From Pelotomaculum sp. (GTDB lineage: Bacteria; Bacillota; Desulfotomaculia; Desulfotomaculales; Pelotomaculaceae), in contig JAHDOA010000004.1 of the NCBI GenBank assembly GCA_018435055.1, positions 1 to 64,000 on the forward strand: 64,000 nucleotides of DNA. Reading direction: 5' to 3'. Below are positions 1 to 9,211 of the stretch, piece after piece. The translations under genes were made by a program, and so were the position numbers. Each line of letters opens with the position of its first letter. The first letter of the stretch is position 1. The notes under the pieces were generated by a model. The model did no database searches. It was not told the origin of the DNA and saw only the letters and a program-made list of their open reading frames with translations.

Positions 1-120
1 CGTTGGGGTCTGTCTGTTAAACGGGCTCGCAGCACCAGGATTATACGACCTCCCTCCGCCAGCCGTAAGAAAGAGATTCTATGAAAGTCATTTTCATCCT
101 TCCGATGGTGCCGCTTTAAC

Positions 121-185
121 GGCATGGATGTCTGTTAATCATTTTTAAATCCTGTTAATCCTGTCAAATTGTTTTATTATTTTTC
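121..185. repeat. AT-rich ATCCTGTTA-type repeat
   Basis: The stretch contains tandem copies of the decamer TTAATCCTGT followed by CAAATTGTTTT, ending just downstream of the trmL stop codon. The same sequence recurs at 10808-11095, 35145-35257 and 60590-60680, so it is a dispersed intergenic repeat. Function unknown. Confidence 0.6.
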
Positions 186-196
186 TCAGATTTAAC

Positions 197-655
197 CTAA
201 CCCAGCCCCGGGAAACCCTGCTGTCTCAGAGCCTCGTACAGCACAACCGCCACCGTGTTAGCCAGGTTAAGCGACCTGGCCTCATTGATCATCGGCACCC
301 GGATTTTAGTCCCCGGGCAGCCGTCCAATATTTCCGGCGGCAGGCCTCTGGTTTCCCTGCCAAAAATCAGAAACCCGTCTGTTTCATACGAAACCTCCGT
401 GTAAAAAAGTGAAGCCTTTGTTGTGGCGAAATAAAACCGTCCACCTTTATAACAGCAGGCAAAATCAGCAAAACTTTCATGGTAGATTACATCCACCAAA
501 TGCCAGTAATCCAGGCCGGCCCGCTTGAGGTACTTATCCGCAGTAGAAAAGCCCAGCGGTTTTATTAAATGAAGCGACGCGCCGGTAACAGCGCAGGTCC
601 TGGCAATGTTTCCGGTATTGGCGGGTATCTCGGGCTCCACCAGCACTATATTCAA
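197..655 (-). CDS. trmL: tRNA (cytidine(34)-2'-O)-methyltransferase TrmL
   Basis: SPOUT-family methyltransferase expected to 2'-O-methylate the wobble nucleotide (C34/cmnm5U34) of tRNA-Leu isoacceptors using SAM. The 152-residue length is typical of TrmL. Visible family motifs are NTGNIARTC near the N-terminus, LIFGRETRGLP in the middle and SLNLANTVAVVLYEALRQ at the C-terminus; the last two form the knotted SAM site. The start is a TTG whose TTGA overlaps the TGA stop of nth by 4 bp, so the two genes are probably translationally coupled. No separate ribosome-binding site is obvious beyond the coupling. Confidence 0.93.
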   Translation of the reverse strand: MNIVLVEPEIPANTGNIARTCAVTGASLHLIKPLGFSTADKYLKRAGLDYWHLVDVIYHESFADFACCYKGGRFYFATTKASLFYTEVSYETDGFLIFGRETRGLPPEILDGCPGTKIRVPMINEARSLNLANTVAVVLYEALRQQGFPGLG

Positions 656-1311
656 GACAGTTCACTTCCTGAGCGGTAAAAACTGCAGTAATCTTTTAAA
701 CAGCATTTATGGCAGGCCGGCTTCCTGGCCAAACAGATTTCCCGGCCATGAAAAATCAACCTGTGGTGAAACGGCATTCTTTTTTCCGGCGGCACACAGG
801 CCGCCAGGTCTTCTTCGACCTTTGCGGGTTCACGCGCCGCGGACAGCCCCAGCCTGCGGGCAACGCGAAAGACATGTGTGTCAACCGGCAGGGCGCTGCC
901 GCCATAAGCCACGCCGATAATTACACCCGCGGTTTTCCGGCCTACTCCCGGCAACGCCTCCAGCTCACTCCTGGTCATGGGTACGCGGCCACCGTGCGAT
1001 TTAATAATTTCTTTAGCCGATTCGATAATAAACCTGCTCTTATTGCGGTACAAACCACAGCTCTTAATCTCTTTCTCCAGTTCCTCCGGCGTCAGGCGGG
1101 CAAAGTCCTGCGGCTGATTATATTTTCTAAACAGGCGGCCGGTAATGCGGTTCACCTGCTTATCCGTACACTGCGCCGACAAAATTGCCGCCACCAAAAG
1201 TTCGAACGGCGTGTCAAAAACCAGCGATGTACCGGCGTCCGGATAGTTTTCCGCCAATAATTTTAAAATAATGGTATATTTTTCTTTTGTCTCACATTGT
1301 ATTTTTTTTAT
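652..1311 (-). CDS. nth: Endonuclease III
   Basis: DNA glycosylase/AP lyase of base-excision repair, removing oxidised pyrimidines. The helix-hairpin-helix LPGVGRKTAGVI carries the catalytic lysine, VDTHVFRVARRLG carries the catalytic aspartate, and the C-terminal C-x6-C-x2-C-x5-C pattern binds the 4Fe-4S cluster. The conventional start would be TTG at 1257 (201 aa). Family-like sequence continues in frame upstream (KEKYTIILKLLAENYPDA), and a good AAAGGAG site at 1320-1326 lies 8 nt before an in-frame ATA at 1309-1311. I therefore extend the gene to 1311 (about 219 aa, the usual length), implying a rare ATA start. Coupled to trmL downstream. Confidence 0.9.
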   Translation of the reverse strand: MKKIQCETKEKYTIILKLLAENYPDAGTSLVFDTPFELLVAAILSAQCTDKQVNRITGRLFRKYNQPQDFARLTPEELEKEIKSCGLYRNKSRFIIESAKEIIKSHGGRVPMTRSELEALPGVGRKTAGVIIGVAYGGSALPVDTHVFRVARRLGLSAAREPAKVEEDLAACVPPEKRMPFHHRLIFHGREICLARKPACHKCCLKDYCSFYRSGSELS

Positions 1312-1532
1312 GAATAAAACTCCTTTATTTGCGCATTCTTAATAAAATTAACTGGTTTTTGCTACCAATTACAAATACTATTTTACCTGCAATATTTTTT
1401 CAAACGCCTGTTTCATCTTTTGCTAATAAAGCATTTATTTCTGGGCAATAATAAAAAAAGCATGCGGATAGTCTAATTATACCATGATTTTTTAGTGGTT
1501 AATCTCTTCTTATTTTAAAGGAGGACAACTTA

Positions 1533-2258
1533 ATGTCTGTGCTATTTCTTTTATTTTTTTCGGCTTTAATACTTTTTGTAGCGGCTGGTATTTTTTTATG
1601 GCCTGCCAGGCGCAGCCGCGCAGCCAAAATCGTTAACCCGCCCCGGCCGCTGATCAACGAGGAATTTGCGGAAGAATTGGGGATAAACATCCCTGACACG
1701 GCAAAGCAGCCGGCTTACACGAAACCGGATATTTATCTGCCGCACAATTACGGGGTAGACCGGATGGTCCTTCTCGCCCGCGACCCGCACTGGCTGTTCG
1801 CCTACTGGGAAATCACAGCCACAAAACAAGAAGAGTTTGCCGGCATATACGGCATAGAAGCCTGGCTCTCCACCCACCCGGTTCTAAGGATCTACGATGT
1901 TACCGGCGTTGACTTCAACGGCAATAACGCCCTTAAATATTTTGATTATCATATGGAAGAAAATATCGACAACTGGCATATTGAAGTTGGTGAACCCGAC
2001 CGTTCATTTTGTGTGGACCTGGGGCGCATGTTTCCCGACGGCCGTTTTATCACCCTGCTGCGCTCCAATATAGTCACTACCCCGCGCGCTTCCCTTTCCG
2101 ACCGTCTGGACGAGGAATGGATGTGGATTGAAGGACTCTACCAATCTATAGGAAGGATTAAATACGGCGCCAGTTCCCCCATGATTATTGAAGAACTGGC
2201 TTTGAGAAAAGGCGCGCTCCCGCTGGAAGTCAGTTCACCGGGAAACTGGCGCGCTTAA
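1533..2258 (+). CDS. DUF4912 domain membrane-anchored protein
   Basis: 241 aa with a single N-terminal membrane helix (residues about 3-23) followed by a cytosolic or extracytosolic DUF4912 domain. The domain signature is visible from LPHNYGVDRMVLLARDP through HWLFAYWEITATK, near residue 70. An AAAGGAGG ribosome-binding site sits 8 nt before the ATG. It lies 33 bp upstream of the GH57 glucan-branching enzyme gene in the same direction, so the pair is likely one transcript. DUF4912 genes are often found beside GH57/DUF1957 and glycogen-synthase-like genes. Its molecular role is not known; a glucan- or cell-wall-associated function is inference from context only. Confidence 0.85.
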   Translation: MSVLFLLFFSALILFVAAGIFLWPARRSRAAKIVNPPRPLINEEFAEELGINIPDTAKQPAYTKPDIYLPHNYGVDRMVLLARDPHWLFAYWEITATKQEEFAGIYGIEAWLSTHPVLRIYDVTGVDFNGNNALKYFDYHMEENIDNWHIEVGEPDRSFCVDLGRMFPDGRFITLLRSNIVTTPRASLSDRLDEEWMWIEGLYQSIGRIKYGASSPMIIEELALRKGALPLEVSSPGNWRA

Positions 2259-2291
2259 CAAAAGAACCGGAAAAATGAAAGGAGCCTGTTC

Positions 2292-3902
2292 ATGTCGAAA
2301 GGATACCTCTGTCTTGTACTGCACGCGCACCTGCCTTATGTGCGCCACCCCGAGCATGAAGATTTTTTGGAAGAGAAATGGCTGTACGAAGCCATTACTG
2401 AAACATATATCCCTTTAATACAGGTTTTTGAAAGACTGCTGGCGGACAACGTTAACTTCCGGTTAACTATGAGCCTGTCCCCGCCACTGATCTCAATGCT
2501 GACAGATCCGCTGCTGCAGGACCGCTATGCCGGTCATTTGACAAAACTGATTGAGCTGGCCGGTAAAGAAGAAGGCCGCACCTACGGCAGCCCCTTTCAT
2601 GAATCCGCCCTGATGTACAAAAAGCGCTTACAGGAAGCTATGTATATTTTTCACGAACAATATAGCCGCAACCTGGTCAACGCCTTTAAAAAATTTCAGG
2701 ATTGCGGGCGGCTGGAGATCGTCACATGTGCTTCCACCCACGGGTACCTGCCTTTTATGATGCTTCAGCCAGAAGCTGTAAACGCGCAGGTGAGGGCGTC
2801 TGTCGACTTGCATACCCGCCACCTGGGCCGGCCGCCACGCGGCATTTGGCTGCCCGAATGCGCTTACGCGCCGGGCATAGATAAAATTTTGAAAAGAAAT
2901 GGCTTGCATTTCTTTTTTACTGACGCCCATGGTGTGCTGTACGCGTCGCACCGGCCTCGTTTCGGTATTTTCGCGCCCATATACTGCCCTTCCGGGGTAG
3001 CGGTATTTGGCCGGGACATCGAGTCTTCCAAACAGGTCTGGAGCAGCCAGGAAGGTTACCCCGGTGATTATGAATACAGGGAATTCTACCGGGATATCGG
3101 GTATGACCTTGATTTCGAATACATTAAACCTTACATCCATCCAGATGGACTGAGGACACATACCGGTTTTAAATATTATAAGATAAGCGGAAAAGTGGAA
3201 CTGGGACAAAAAGAACCCTACATCCCCCGGCGTGCAGATGAAAAAGCGGCAGAACACGCCGGCAACTTTATGTTTAACCGCCAGCATCAGATTCTGCACC
3301 TGGCCGGCATGATGGAAAGGCCGCCGGTCATTGTCGCGCCTTATGATGCGGAACTTTTTGGCCACTGGTGGTACGAAGGCCCCAGGTGGCTGGAATATCT
3401 GATTAAAAAGATCTCCTTTGACCAGAATATTATTGAATTGATCACCCCCAGCGATTACCTGAAGAAATTCAGCTGCAACCAGGTGGCGGTGCCCTGCGCT
3501 TCCAGTTGGGGAAATAAGGGTTATCACGAGGTCTGGCTATGTGAGGCCAATGATTGGATCTACAGGCATCTGCACATGGCTGCCGGGATGATGACCAGCA
3601 TAGCCAGCCGGCGCAGCGGCGCCGGGGGTGTGCTCCGCCGGGCGCTTAACCAGGCGGCGCGGGAATTGATGCTGGCCCAGAGCAGCGACTGGGCTTTTAT
3701 CATGAGTACCGGCACCATGGTTGAATACGCCGTAAAAAGGACCAAAACCCACATCAACAATTTTCTCCGCCTGCATGACGAGATTGAAAGCAACAGGATC
3801 GACGAGGGCTGGCTGGGGGATTTGGAATACCGCAACAATATATTCCCCGATATGGATTACAACTGGTACCGGCAGCTGGCGCCGGAAGAAAAGGCCGTTT
3901 AA
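2292..3902 (+). CDS. GH57 1,4-alpha-glucan branching enzyme (DUF1957)
   Basis: 536-residue glycoside hydrolase family 57 enzyme of the branching-enzyme type, forming alpha-1,6 branches in a glycogen-like polymer. Motifs: LVLHAHLPYVRHPE at the N-terminus (GH57 region 1), GIWLPECAYAPG in the middle (the Glu is the expected nucleophile) and APYDAELFGHWWYEG near residue 350 (the Asp is the expected acid/base). A C-terminal helical DUF1957 region follows. GGAGCC precedes the ATG. It is downstream of the DUF4912 gene; the GT4 synthase, nucleotidyltransferase and CBM25 genes nearby on the opposite strand support polymer synthesis. Confidence 0.9.
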   Translation: MSKGYLCLVLHAHLPYVRHPEHEDFLEEKWLYEAITETYIPLIQVFERLLADNVNFRLTMSLSPPLISMLTDPLLQDRYAGHLTKLIELAGKEEGRTYGSPFHESALMYKKRLQEAMYIFHEQYSRNLVNAFKKFQDCGRLEIVTCASTHGYLPFMMLQPEAVNAQVRASVDLHTRHLGRPPRGIWLPECAYAPGIDKILKRNGLHFFFTDAHGVLYASHRPRFGIFAPIYCPSGVAVFGRDIESSKQVWSSQEGYPGDYEYREFYRDIGYDLDFEYIKPYIHPDGLRTHTGFKYYKISGKVELGQKEPYIPRRADEKAAEHAGNFMFNRQHQILHLAGMMERPPVIVAPYDAELFGHWWYEGPRWLEYLIKKISFDQNIIELITPSDYLKKFSCNQVAVPCASSWGNKGYHEVWLCEANDWIYRHLHMAAGMMTSIASRRSGAGGVLRRALNQAARELMLAQSSDWAFIMSTGTMVEYAVKRTKTHINNFLRLHDEIESNRIDEGWLGDLEYRNNIFPDMDYNWYRQLAPEEKAV

Positions 3903-3908
3903 GCAATC

Positions 3909-3945
3909 GGGGACATACCTCGACCCCAAAGAGAGGTGTGTCCCC
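3909..3945. repeat. REP-like palindrome, GGGGACA..CCTC type
   Basis: Inverted repeat with arms GGGGACATACCTC and GAGGTGTGTCCCC around an 11-nt loop, starting 6 bp after the GH57 stop codon. A related palindrome lies at 4504-4553 on the other side of the 4081-4485 gene; single arms of the same type occur at 15002-15016 and 25563-25576. Confidence 0.7.
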
Positions 3946-4080
3946 ATTCTTCTGTCAAACTCTTCTCACATCTCACGTCACCCATCTCATTTTGTACCTG
4001 TGTTTACACCATTTACAGCTTGAATCCCGGGCAAAACATATAGTAACCTTTGATTAATACTAATAGAAAGGGATGGCCAA

Positions 4081-4485
4081 ATGCGCAAAATTCTACTACT
4101 TGTAGTGTTTACCATGGTTTTGTCACTGGTTTTTTCCACTGCGGCAATTGCCCACCAGCCTGACAGGGTTGTTTTCTACGGTAACAGCCAGAGCGGGTCG
4201 GTTAGTTTCGGTAACCACGGTTATGCCTGGTACCATTCTGATCCCGATAATGATTCCGGCATCTCTATTGTTGACCGCTGGTATTCGTACTTTTACAACA
4301 AAATTGATAAACATAAACATTATAAAGATTGGTATTTCAGGGGTGGGGAACGGTATTTTTACGTGGACGATAATGGTGTGAGCCACTATTTTTACCTTGA
4401 CCCGGACCGGGAGTATGATGTAATCAGTTATAAAGATAAAAACGGCACAACCCAGTATTATATCAAGGCCACAGGCTGGAAATAA
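4081..4485 (+). CDS. Small secreted Tyr/His-rich protein, unknown function
   Basis: I do not recognise this 134-aa protein. It has a clear signal peptide (MRKILLLVVF to STAAIAHQ, cleavage expected after about residue 24). The mature part is rich in Tyr, His, Asp and Lys, with short aromatic repeats such as YSYFYNKIDKHKHYKDWYF and YFYVDDNGVSHYFYLD. These suggest beta-strands or a metal- or carbohydrate-binding surface, but no domain is identifiable. An AAAGGGATGG site precedes the ATG. The gene stands alone between two REP-like palindromes (3909-3945 and 4504-4553). Confidence 0.75.
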   Translation: MRKILLLVVFTMVLSLVFSTAAIAHQPDRVVFYGNSQSGSVSFGNHGYAWYHSDPDNDSGISIVDRWYSYFYNKIDKHKHYKDWYFRGGERYFYVDDNGVSHYFYLDPDREYDVISYKDKNGTTQYYIKATGWK

Positions 4486-4503
4486 AGATACAGACAGCGG
4501 AAT

Positions 4504-4553
4504 GGGGACACATCTCTATTTCAGGCATTCCTTTTGGGACGAGATATGTCCCC
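4504..4553. repeat. REP-like palindrome, GGGGACA..TCTC type
   Basis: Arms GGGGACACATCTC and GAGATATGTCCCC form a hairpin with a 24-nt loop. It is related in its outer arms (GGGGACA/TGTCCCC) to the palindrome at 3909-3945; the two bracket one small secreted-protein gene. It could also act as a 3'-end structure for that gene, although there is no T-run. Confidence 0.6.
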
Positions 4554-4584
4554 GATCGGAAGGGCGGGGTTTAAACCCCGCCCT

Positions 4585-7056
4585 TTAGCTTTTTGACCCC
4601 GTTATTTCATTTATCTTTTTAATGTACATGTCGGTCAGCGATTCTGCTATCTCCATAGTGCTGCCTTCACTGAAAACCCGGCACACCGGTTCATCGGGAT
4701 CAGGCAGTACCAGCGCCCAACCGTCCGGGTGATAAATCTTAATGCCGTCCAGCGTTTCATACCGGCTGGCGGGAGGGTCCTGGACAAGACGCCTGATTAC
4801 TTTTCCTTTGGCTTCCCATGGTACCGGCACATCCCGGCTGTCCATAAAAAACAGCGGTATTTCATCTACCAGGTCAGACAATTTTATTCTATGCCTGGCC
4901 AGATAGTCCAATATATTTACCAGGGCCGACAGCGCATCAAAATGCAGGAAAAACTGCGATATACTATCCGGCGCCGCTGCCTGTGTCAACACCTTATCCA
5001 AAAAATCCTGGACAGCCGTTTTTGTCCGCACTACCTTGCCCCGGTATTGTTCAGCCAGCGATTCGATTACCATTGGCGCGGTTACCGGTACAACCACCGA
5101 GCCGGACTGGCCCTTCAGGATAATCAGCGATATCAGGGCAGTCAGCAAATTATCCTGGATTGTCCGGCCTTTTTCGTCAATTAAAATCAGGCGGTCTGCA
5201 TTGGGATCCAGGATCGCGCCGGCATCCGCGCCGCTTTCAGTTACCGCTTGTGCCAGGGCCGGGAGCGCTTCCAGGCAAACGCTCCAGCGGTAAAATCCCT
5301 TTGCTCCGGCCGGGCGAAAATCCTCGACCGCAAAGCCCAGTTTGTCGCGCAGATCATTAATATATCCGGCGAGGTTTGACCGGTCGTAACAAAGGAGCAG
5401 CTTAAACCCGGCCCGTCGTATACCGGCGTTATCCGGCCCTGTACAAATTGCCGCTATGTATTTATGATAAACTTCGCTAACAACCTGTGGGGGATGCAGC
5501 CTGCCGGCCTCAGAGCGGGGAAAATCCTCCCTGGCCAGCGCGTTTTCAACTTTGCGCTCCAGTCCCCTGGAAATATTGCCGCCGCGGGCGTTCATAAAAA
5601 CCATAACCAGCTTATCCGGGGAGTCCGGGGACACCTTAACATGTATACCGGCGTTGCAGCCCAAAGAGCGCACGGAGTAGCGGCTTTCCGGGGTAATACT
5701 CCCGCTCAGGTTCAGGACCTCTGCTCCCACCGATTGGGCGCCGCTAATCAGCGCTTCCTTGATCATAGTTGAAGCTGTGTAGCTATCACTGCTTATACTA
5801 ATACGCGCCGCCGAACCGTTCACTGAACCGAAGGCCGCGCCGAGCCTGACCGCTGTTTCAGGGGTGATTTCCACATTGACCAAACCGGAAATGCCCTCAA
5901 AGCCAAATATTTTTTTCGGCGAAACAGTACCCCAGATCACGCTCCGGTGTACTGTGGCGCCTGACTCCACCAGCTTGTGGGGCCATAGTTTTACATCAGG
6001 CTTCAACTGGCTGTTTTCACGTATAATTGAATCGTCTCCGACTACAGCTCCCTCGTAGATACCCGCTTTAGCCTGCACCTGGACCCTGCTGCCGACAACC
6101 GCGCCACGCAGGGCGGCGCCGTTACCCACAAAAACATTGTTCCAGATGACGCTCCTCTTTATAGTAGCGCCTCTCTGCACGAGACAGCCGCTGCCCAGGA
6201 TAGTATAAGGTTCTATTCCGGCGCCGGCGCCGATCTGGCAGTTCATCCCGATTATAGCCGGCCCTTTTACTGCGGCCGCCTGATCGATAAAGGCCCCCTC
6301 CCCCACCCAAACCTGTGGGGCCACCTCTTTCCCGGGCATTTTTATTTTAACTTTTCCGGCCAGGATATCGTGGTGCGCTCCCAGGTATTGCTGAAGGTTG
6401 CCGATATCGCACCAGTAGCCCGGCAGGACGACGCCAAACAGGGGCTTTTTTTCCCTGAGTAAAAGTGGAAATAAATCCTTGCTGAAATCGAATTTCTGGC
6501 CAGGCGCGAAATAATCGAGAACTTCCGGCTCAAGGACATATATCCCGGTGTTCACCGTATCGCTGAATACCTCTCCCCAACCCGGCTTTTCCAGAAATTG
6601 CGTTATTTTTCCGTCCTCTGAGGTTATTACCACGCCATATTCCAGCGGACAGTCGACTCTGGTTAATACTAAGGTCGCTATGGCGCCATGCTTTTTATGA
6701 AATTCCACAGCTCTGGACAGTTCCAGGTCGGTAAGGGCGTCCCCGCTAATGACCATAAAAGTTTCATCCAAAAACGAAGCTGCGTTCTTTACGCTTCCCG
6801 CCGTACCGAGAGGCGCATCTTCAACAAAATAATGCAGGTTCACACCGTACTCAGCGCCATTGCCGAAGTGGTCCCGGATGGCCTCAGGCATATACTGCAG
6901 GGTCACCCCGATTTCACTAAAACCATGCTCTTGCAATAGGGCCATAATATGGCTCATAATGGGTTTGTTTAGAACTGGAACCATTGGCTTTGGCCTGCCG
7001 CAGGTCAGGGGTCTTAAACGGGATCCCTCACCTCCGGCCATAATGACAGCCTTCAT
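4585..7056 (-). CDS. Sugar-1-phosphate nucleotidyltransferase fused to a degenerate phosphomannomutase domain
   Basis: 823 aa. Residues 1-235 are an NTP-transferase domain ([18 protein letters not shown], then [12 protein letters not shown]), residues about 250-370 a left-handed beta-helix of hexapeptide repeats, and residues about 380-823 are phosphomannomutase-like. This architecture is usually annotated mannose-1-phosphate guanylyltransferase. In the mutase part the phosphoserine loop TASHNP is replaced by KVSPDSPD, the metal loop DGDADR by DPNADR, and the sugar-binding EEQSGH-type loop is not found, so mutase activity is doubtful. The start is the ATG at 7056, which has GGAGG upstream and matches the family N-terminus. 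It follows the GT4 gene by 29 bp. The true sugar substrate cannot be told from sequence. Confidence 0.88.
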   Translation of the reverse strand: MKAVIMAGGEGSRLRPLTCGRPKPMVPVLNKPIMSHIMALLQEHGFSEIGVTLQYMPEAIRDHFGNGAEYGVNLHYFVEDAPLGTAGSVKNAASFLDETFMVISGDALTDLELSRAVEFHKKHGAIATLVLTRVDCPLEYGVVITSEDGKITQFLEKPGWGEVFSDTVNTGIYVLEPEVLDYFAPGQKFDFSKDLFPLLLREKKPLFGVVLPGYWCDIGNLQQYLGAHHDILAGKVKIKMPGKEVAPQVWVGEGAFIDQAAAVKGPAIIGMNCQIGAGAGIEPYTILGSGCLVQRGATIKRSVIWNNVFVGNGAALRGAVVGSRVQVQAKAGIYEGAVVGDDSIIRENSQLKPDVKLWPHKLVESGATVHRSVIWGTVSPKKIFGFEGISGLVNVEITPETAVRLGAAFGSVNGSAARISISSDSYTASTMIKEALISGAQSVGAEVLNLSGSITPESRYSVRSLGCNAGIHVKVSPDSPDKLVMVFMNARGGNISRGLERKVENALAREDFPRSEAGRLHPPQVVSEVYHKYIAAICTGPDNAGIRRAGFKLLLCYDRSNLAGYINDLRDKLGFAVEDFRPAGAKGFYRWSVCLEALPALAQAVTESGADAGAILDPNADRLILIDEKGRTIQDNLLTALISLIILKGQSGSVVVPVTAPMVIESLAEQYRGKVVRTKTAVQDFLDKVLTQAAAPDSISQFFLHFDALSALVNILDYLARHRIKLSDLVDEIPLFFMDSRDVPVPWEAKGKVIRRLVQDPPASRYETLDGIKIYHPDGWALVLPDPDEPVCRVFSEGSTMEIAESLTDMYIKKINEITGSKS

Positions 7057-7085
7057 ACGAAAACCTCCGTCATTTAAATTTGTAT

Positions 7086-8333
7086 TTAGGAATACCTGGC
7101 CAGTCTCCGGTTGAAGCGCCCGAAAAAACCGGACTGCCTTTCGGGCGCCTCCCACACGGCAGTGCGGCTTGCTTTCAACACTTCTTTATAAACAGAGATC
7201 GTCTGCCTGGCGATACTCTGCCAGTTAAATTCCTCCACAACCCTTTGGTAGGCGTTTTCTTTGAGCTTTTCTCCCAGCTCCGGCTTCTTTAGCAGGGTAA
7301 GGATATTACGGGCGAGGGAATGGCTGTTGCCGGTGCGCACCTTCAGTCCGTCAATTCCCTGTCTGACAATTTCACTGATGCCGCCGCAGTCGGAAACTAC
7401 AACCGGGGTCCGGGCGGCCATGGCCTCCAGGGCCACAATGCCGAAAGGCTCATAAAGGCTGGGAAACACCGCCACATCAGACCAGCTGTATAAACTATTC
7501 CGGACATCATCGTTGATATACCCGGTAAAATATACCCTGTTGGCAATTCCCAACAACTCCGCCTGCTGTTTCAAAGCGCCTAAGTGCGGCCCTTTACCTG
7601 CGATAATAAATTTAGTCTGGGGATAATTTGCTAATATTTCAGGCGCCCCGTCAAGCAAAACCTGCACGCCTTTTTCTTTAACCAGCCTGCCCACATAGAA
7701 AATAATTTTTTCGTCGGGGGCAGCGTAAAAGCTGCGGCTGGCTTTGTCGCTCCTGGTTTGGAAGTTGGCCACATTGACACCGTTGGGTATTATCGCCACC
7801 TTGTCCTGCGGCAATTGAAAAACGTGCTTGATTTCTCCCTCCATGTACCGGCTGCAGCAGATAACCTTCCAGGCTTCATATGTAAGCCACCATTCAATGT
7901 CGCTGATATGTCTCTGCACATCGTTGTGCAGGCCATAATTGCGGCCATATTCGGTAGCGTGGATGGTGACGACCAGGGGCAGCCGCCCGGCGTGTTTGAT
8001 GGCCCTGGCGGCGTAAGCTACCAGCCAGTCGTGCGCGTGGACGATGTCAAAACCGCCCGTATCGGCGAGAAGCGGGATGGCTTTTTCCAGCAGGGCGACG
8101 TTAAATTGCGCTACCCAGGTCACAAAATCGGGGGAGGATACCTGATAGGGTTCCACCCTGTAAACCTTGACACCGTTTACCTGCTCAAACGAGGGCGCGC
8201 CTTTTTCGCCTGCCGTGAGCAGGTGCACCTCCACCCCCTGATCCGGGTAGGCGTTAGTTAAATCGTATACATGCTGGGCCAGCCCGCCGACACTTTTGGG
8301 CGGATATTCCCAGGATAACATTAAAACTTTCAC
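7086..8333 (-). CDS. GT4-family glycosyltransferase, glycogen/alpha-glucan synthase-like
   Basis: 415-aa GT-B fold enzyme. The N-terminal glycine-rich loop [18 protein letters not shown] and the [12 protein letters not shown] motif resemble glycogen synthases of family 4. The C-terminal half has [19 protein letters not shown] and the E-x7-E donor-binding motif [20 protein letters not shown] retaining alpha-glucosyl transfer to a polymer or small acceptor is likely; the donor (UDP-, ADP- or GDP-sugar) is undetermined. AGGAGGCC precedes the ATG. It lies between the CBM25 gene and the nucleotidyltransferase fusion on the same strand, near the GH57 branching enzyme. Confidence 0.88.
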   Translation of the reverse strand: MKVLMLSWEYPPKSVGGLAQHVYDLTNAYPDQGVEVHLLTAGEKGAPSFEQVNGVKVYRVEPYQVSSPDFVTWVAQFNVALLEKAIPLLADTGGFDIVHAHDWLVAYAARAIKHAGRLPLVVTIHATEYGRNYGLHNDVQRHISDIEWWLTYEAWKVICCSRYMEGEIKHVFQLPQDKVAIIPNGVNVANFQTRSDKASRSFYAAPDEKIIFYVGRLVKEKGVQVLLDGAPEILANYPQTKFIIAGKGPHLGALKQQAELLGIANRVYFTGYINDDVRNSLYSWSDVAVFPSLYEPFGIVALEAMAARTPVVVSDCGGISEIVRQGIDGLKVRTGNSHSLARNILTLLKKPELGEKLKENAYQRVVEEFNWQSIARQTISVYKEVLKASRTAVWEAPERQSGFFGRFNRRLARYS

Positions 8334-8379
8334 TAAACGGCCTCCTGTTCATTTGTAGTTTACCCAAATTGACAATAGC

Positions 8380-8410
8380 AAAAATCCCTACCGGGTTAAT
8401 GGCAGGGATT
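8380..8410 (-). terminator. Intrinsic terminator after CBM25 gene
   Basis: On the minus strand a hairpin AATCCCT/AGGGATT with a 14-nt loop is followed by a run of T residues, 8 bp downstream of the CBM25 stop codon. Confidence 0.75.
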
Positions 8411-8417
8411 GTTCATT

Positions 8418-8792
8418 TTAATATCGCTGGCCCCCGTTATGAATCTCAAAGCTCCAGTTGACTCCGTTGTTGTTGTCCCAGTGATCTGCGCCATCCTTAA
8501 AACAAAAATTGAATCTGCCTTCGCTATCCGGCATTTTCATGTCGCTTACCCAGCCCCAGCCTGTTTTCTCCATCTGGGTACTGCGCACAGTCCGCCATTT
8601 GTTGTGTGGCCCGAATCCGTAATGGAGATAAACCTGCCCGTTTTCTTTTCCCAACAACCCGTCATAAAATACCGTGACTTCTTCACCAGCGGTAATCGGC
8701 GTCGGGTCAACCACAACCCCGCCGGGGTAATCTGCCTTATGCATAGCCCGCAGTTTTGCTTCCCCCTGGCCGAATCTGGTTGGATTAGCCAT
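8418..8792 (-). CDS. CBM25-type starch/alpha-glucan-binding protein
   Basis: 124 aa with no signal peptide, so probably cytoplasmic. One carbohydrate-binding module fills most of the chain: EEVTVFYDGLLGKENGQVYLH, then a Trp in GWGWVSDMKMP and the C-terminal NFCFKDGADHWDNNNGVNW stretch typical of CBM25/CBM53 starch-binding domains. A strong AAGGAGGTGG site precedes the ATG. It has its own terminator. Together with the neighbouring GT4, nucleotidyltransferase, GH57 and DUF4912 genes it may tether enzymes to an intracellular glucan granule (inference). Confidence 0.82.
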   Translation of the reverse strand: MANPTRFGQGEAKLRAMHKADYPGGVVVDPTPITAGEEVTVFYDGLLGKENGQVYLHYGFGPHNKWRTVRSTQMEKTGWGWVSDMKMPDSEGRFNFCFKDGADHWDNNNGVNWSFEIHNGGQRY

Positions 8793-8918
8793 CCGGCTCC
8801 ACCTCCTTAAGTTATGGTATATTCAGGTTTTATTTACACTAGTATGGTTATTTTGTGATTTTTTATGCAAATAATTGAATCGTGTTTGGCCATTCCTTCA
8901 TAAATATCTACTAATAAT

Positions 8919-8969
8919 AAAAGAACCCGCCGGCTTTAGCGTTTTGGCTGCTGTGCCGCGGGCTCTTTT
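8919..8969 (-). terminator. Intrinsic terminator after the small membrane protein gene
   Basis: Arms AAAAGAGCCCGC and GCGGGTTCTTTT read on the minus strand, with a 27-nt loop; T-runs flank both sides, so it could work in both directions. Confidence 0.6.
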
Positions 8970-9016
8970 CTTGTCCGGCTATGCCGGTCGAAATAATGTC
9001 CCTCGTTTGCCTTTCT

Positions 9017-9175
9017 TCATTTTTTTTGAGAATTGTCCTGTTTCGTTTTTTTGCTGTCAGCTTCTCCTCTTTCCCTGTTCAATTCAAATTCCTGCTTGAA
9101 AAAGACCATCCACGCGATGAAAAGGGCGACGGCAAAACCCAAACACAGTTCCCAATTGTTTACAAACCAGTCCAT
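9017..9175 (-). CDS. Small single-pass membrane protein
   Basis: 52 aa, unknown family. From ATG 9175: MDWFVNNWELCLGF, a membrane helix (about residues 8-25) and a charged Lys/Glu/Gln-rich cytosolic tail. An upstream TTG at 9277 would add 34 residues, but these are encoded by the 118-bp repeat at 9212-9329, so I prefer the ATG, although its ribosome-binding site (AGGCGG) is weak. It is the last gene of the gatCAB run and is followed by a terminator. No function can be assigned. Confidence 0.6.
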   Translation of the reverse strand: MDWFVNNWELCLGFAVALFIAWMVFFKQEFELNRERGEADSKKTKQDNSQKK

Positions 9176-9211
9176 ACTTATATCCGCCTGGTTTCTGAAA
9201 GCTAATCTGTT

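Noticed and set aside
709-1260. 183-codon plus-strand ORF
   Set aside because: It is the complement of nth, which has clear catalytic and cluster motifs; no ribosome-binding site or recognisable protein on the plus strand.
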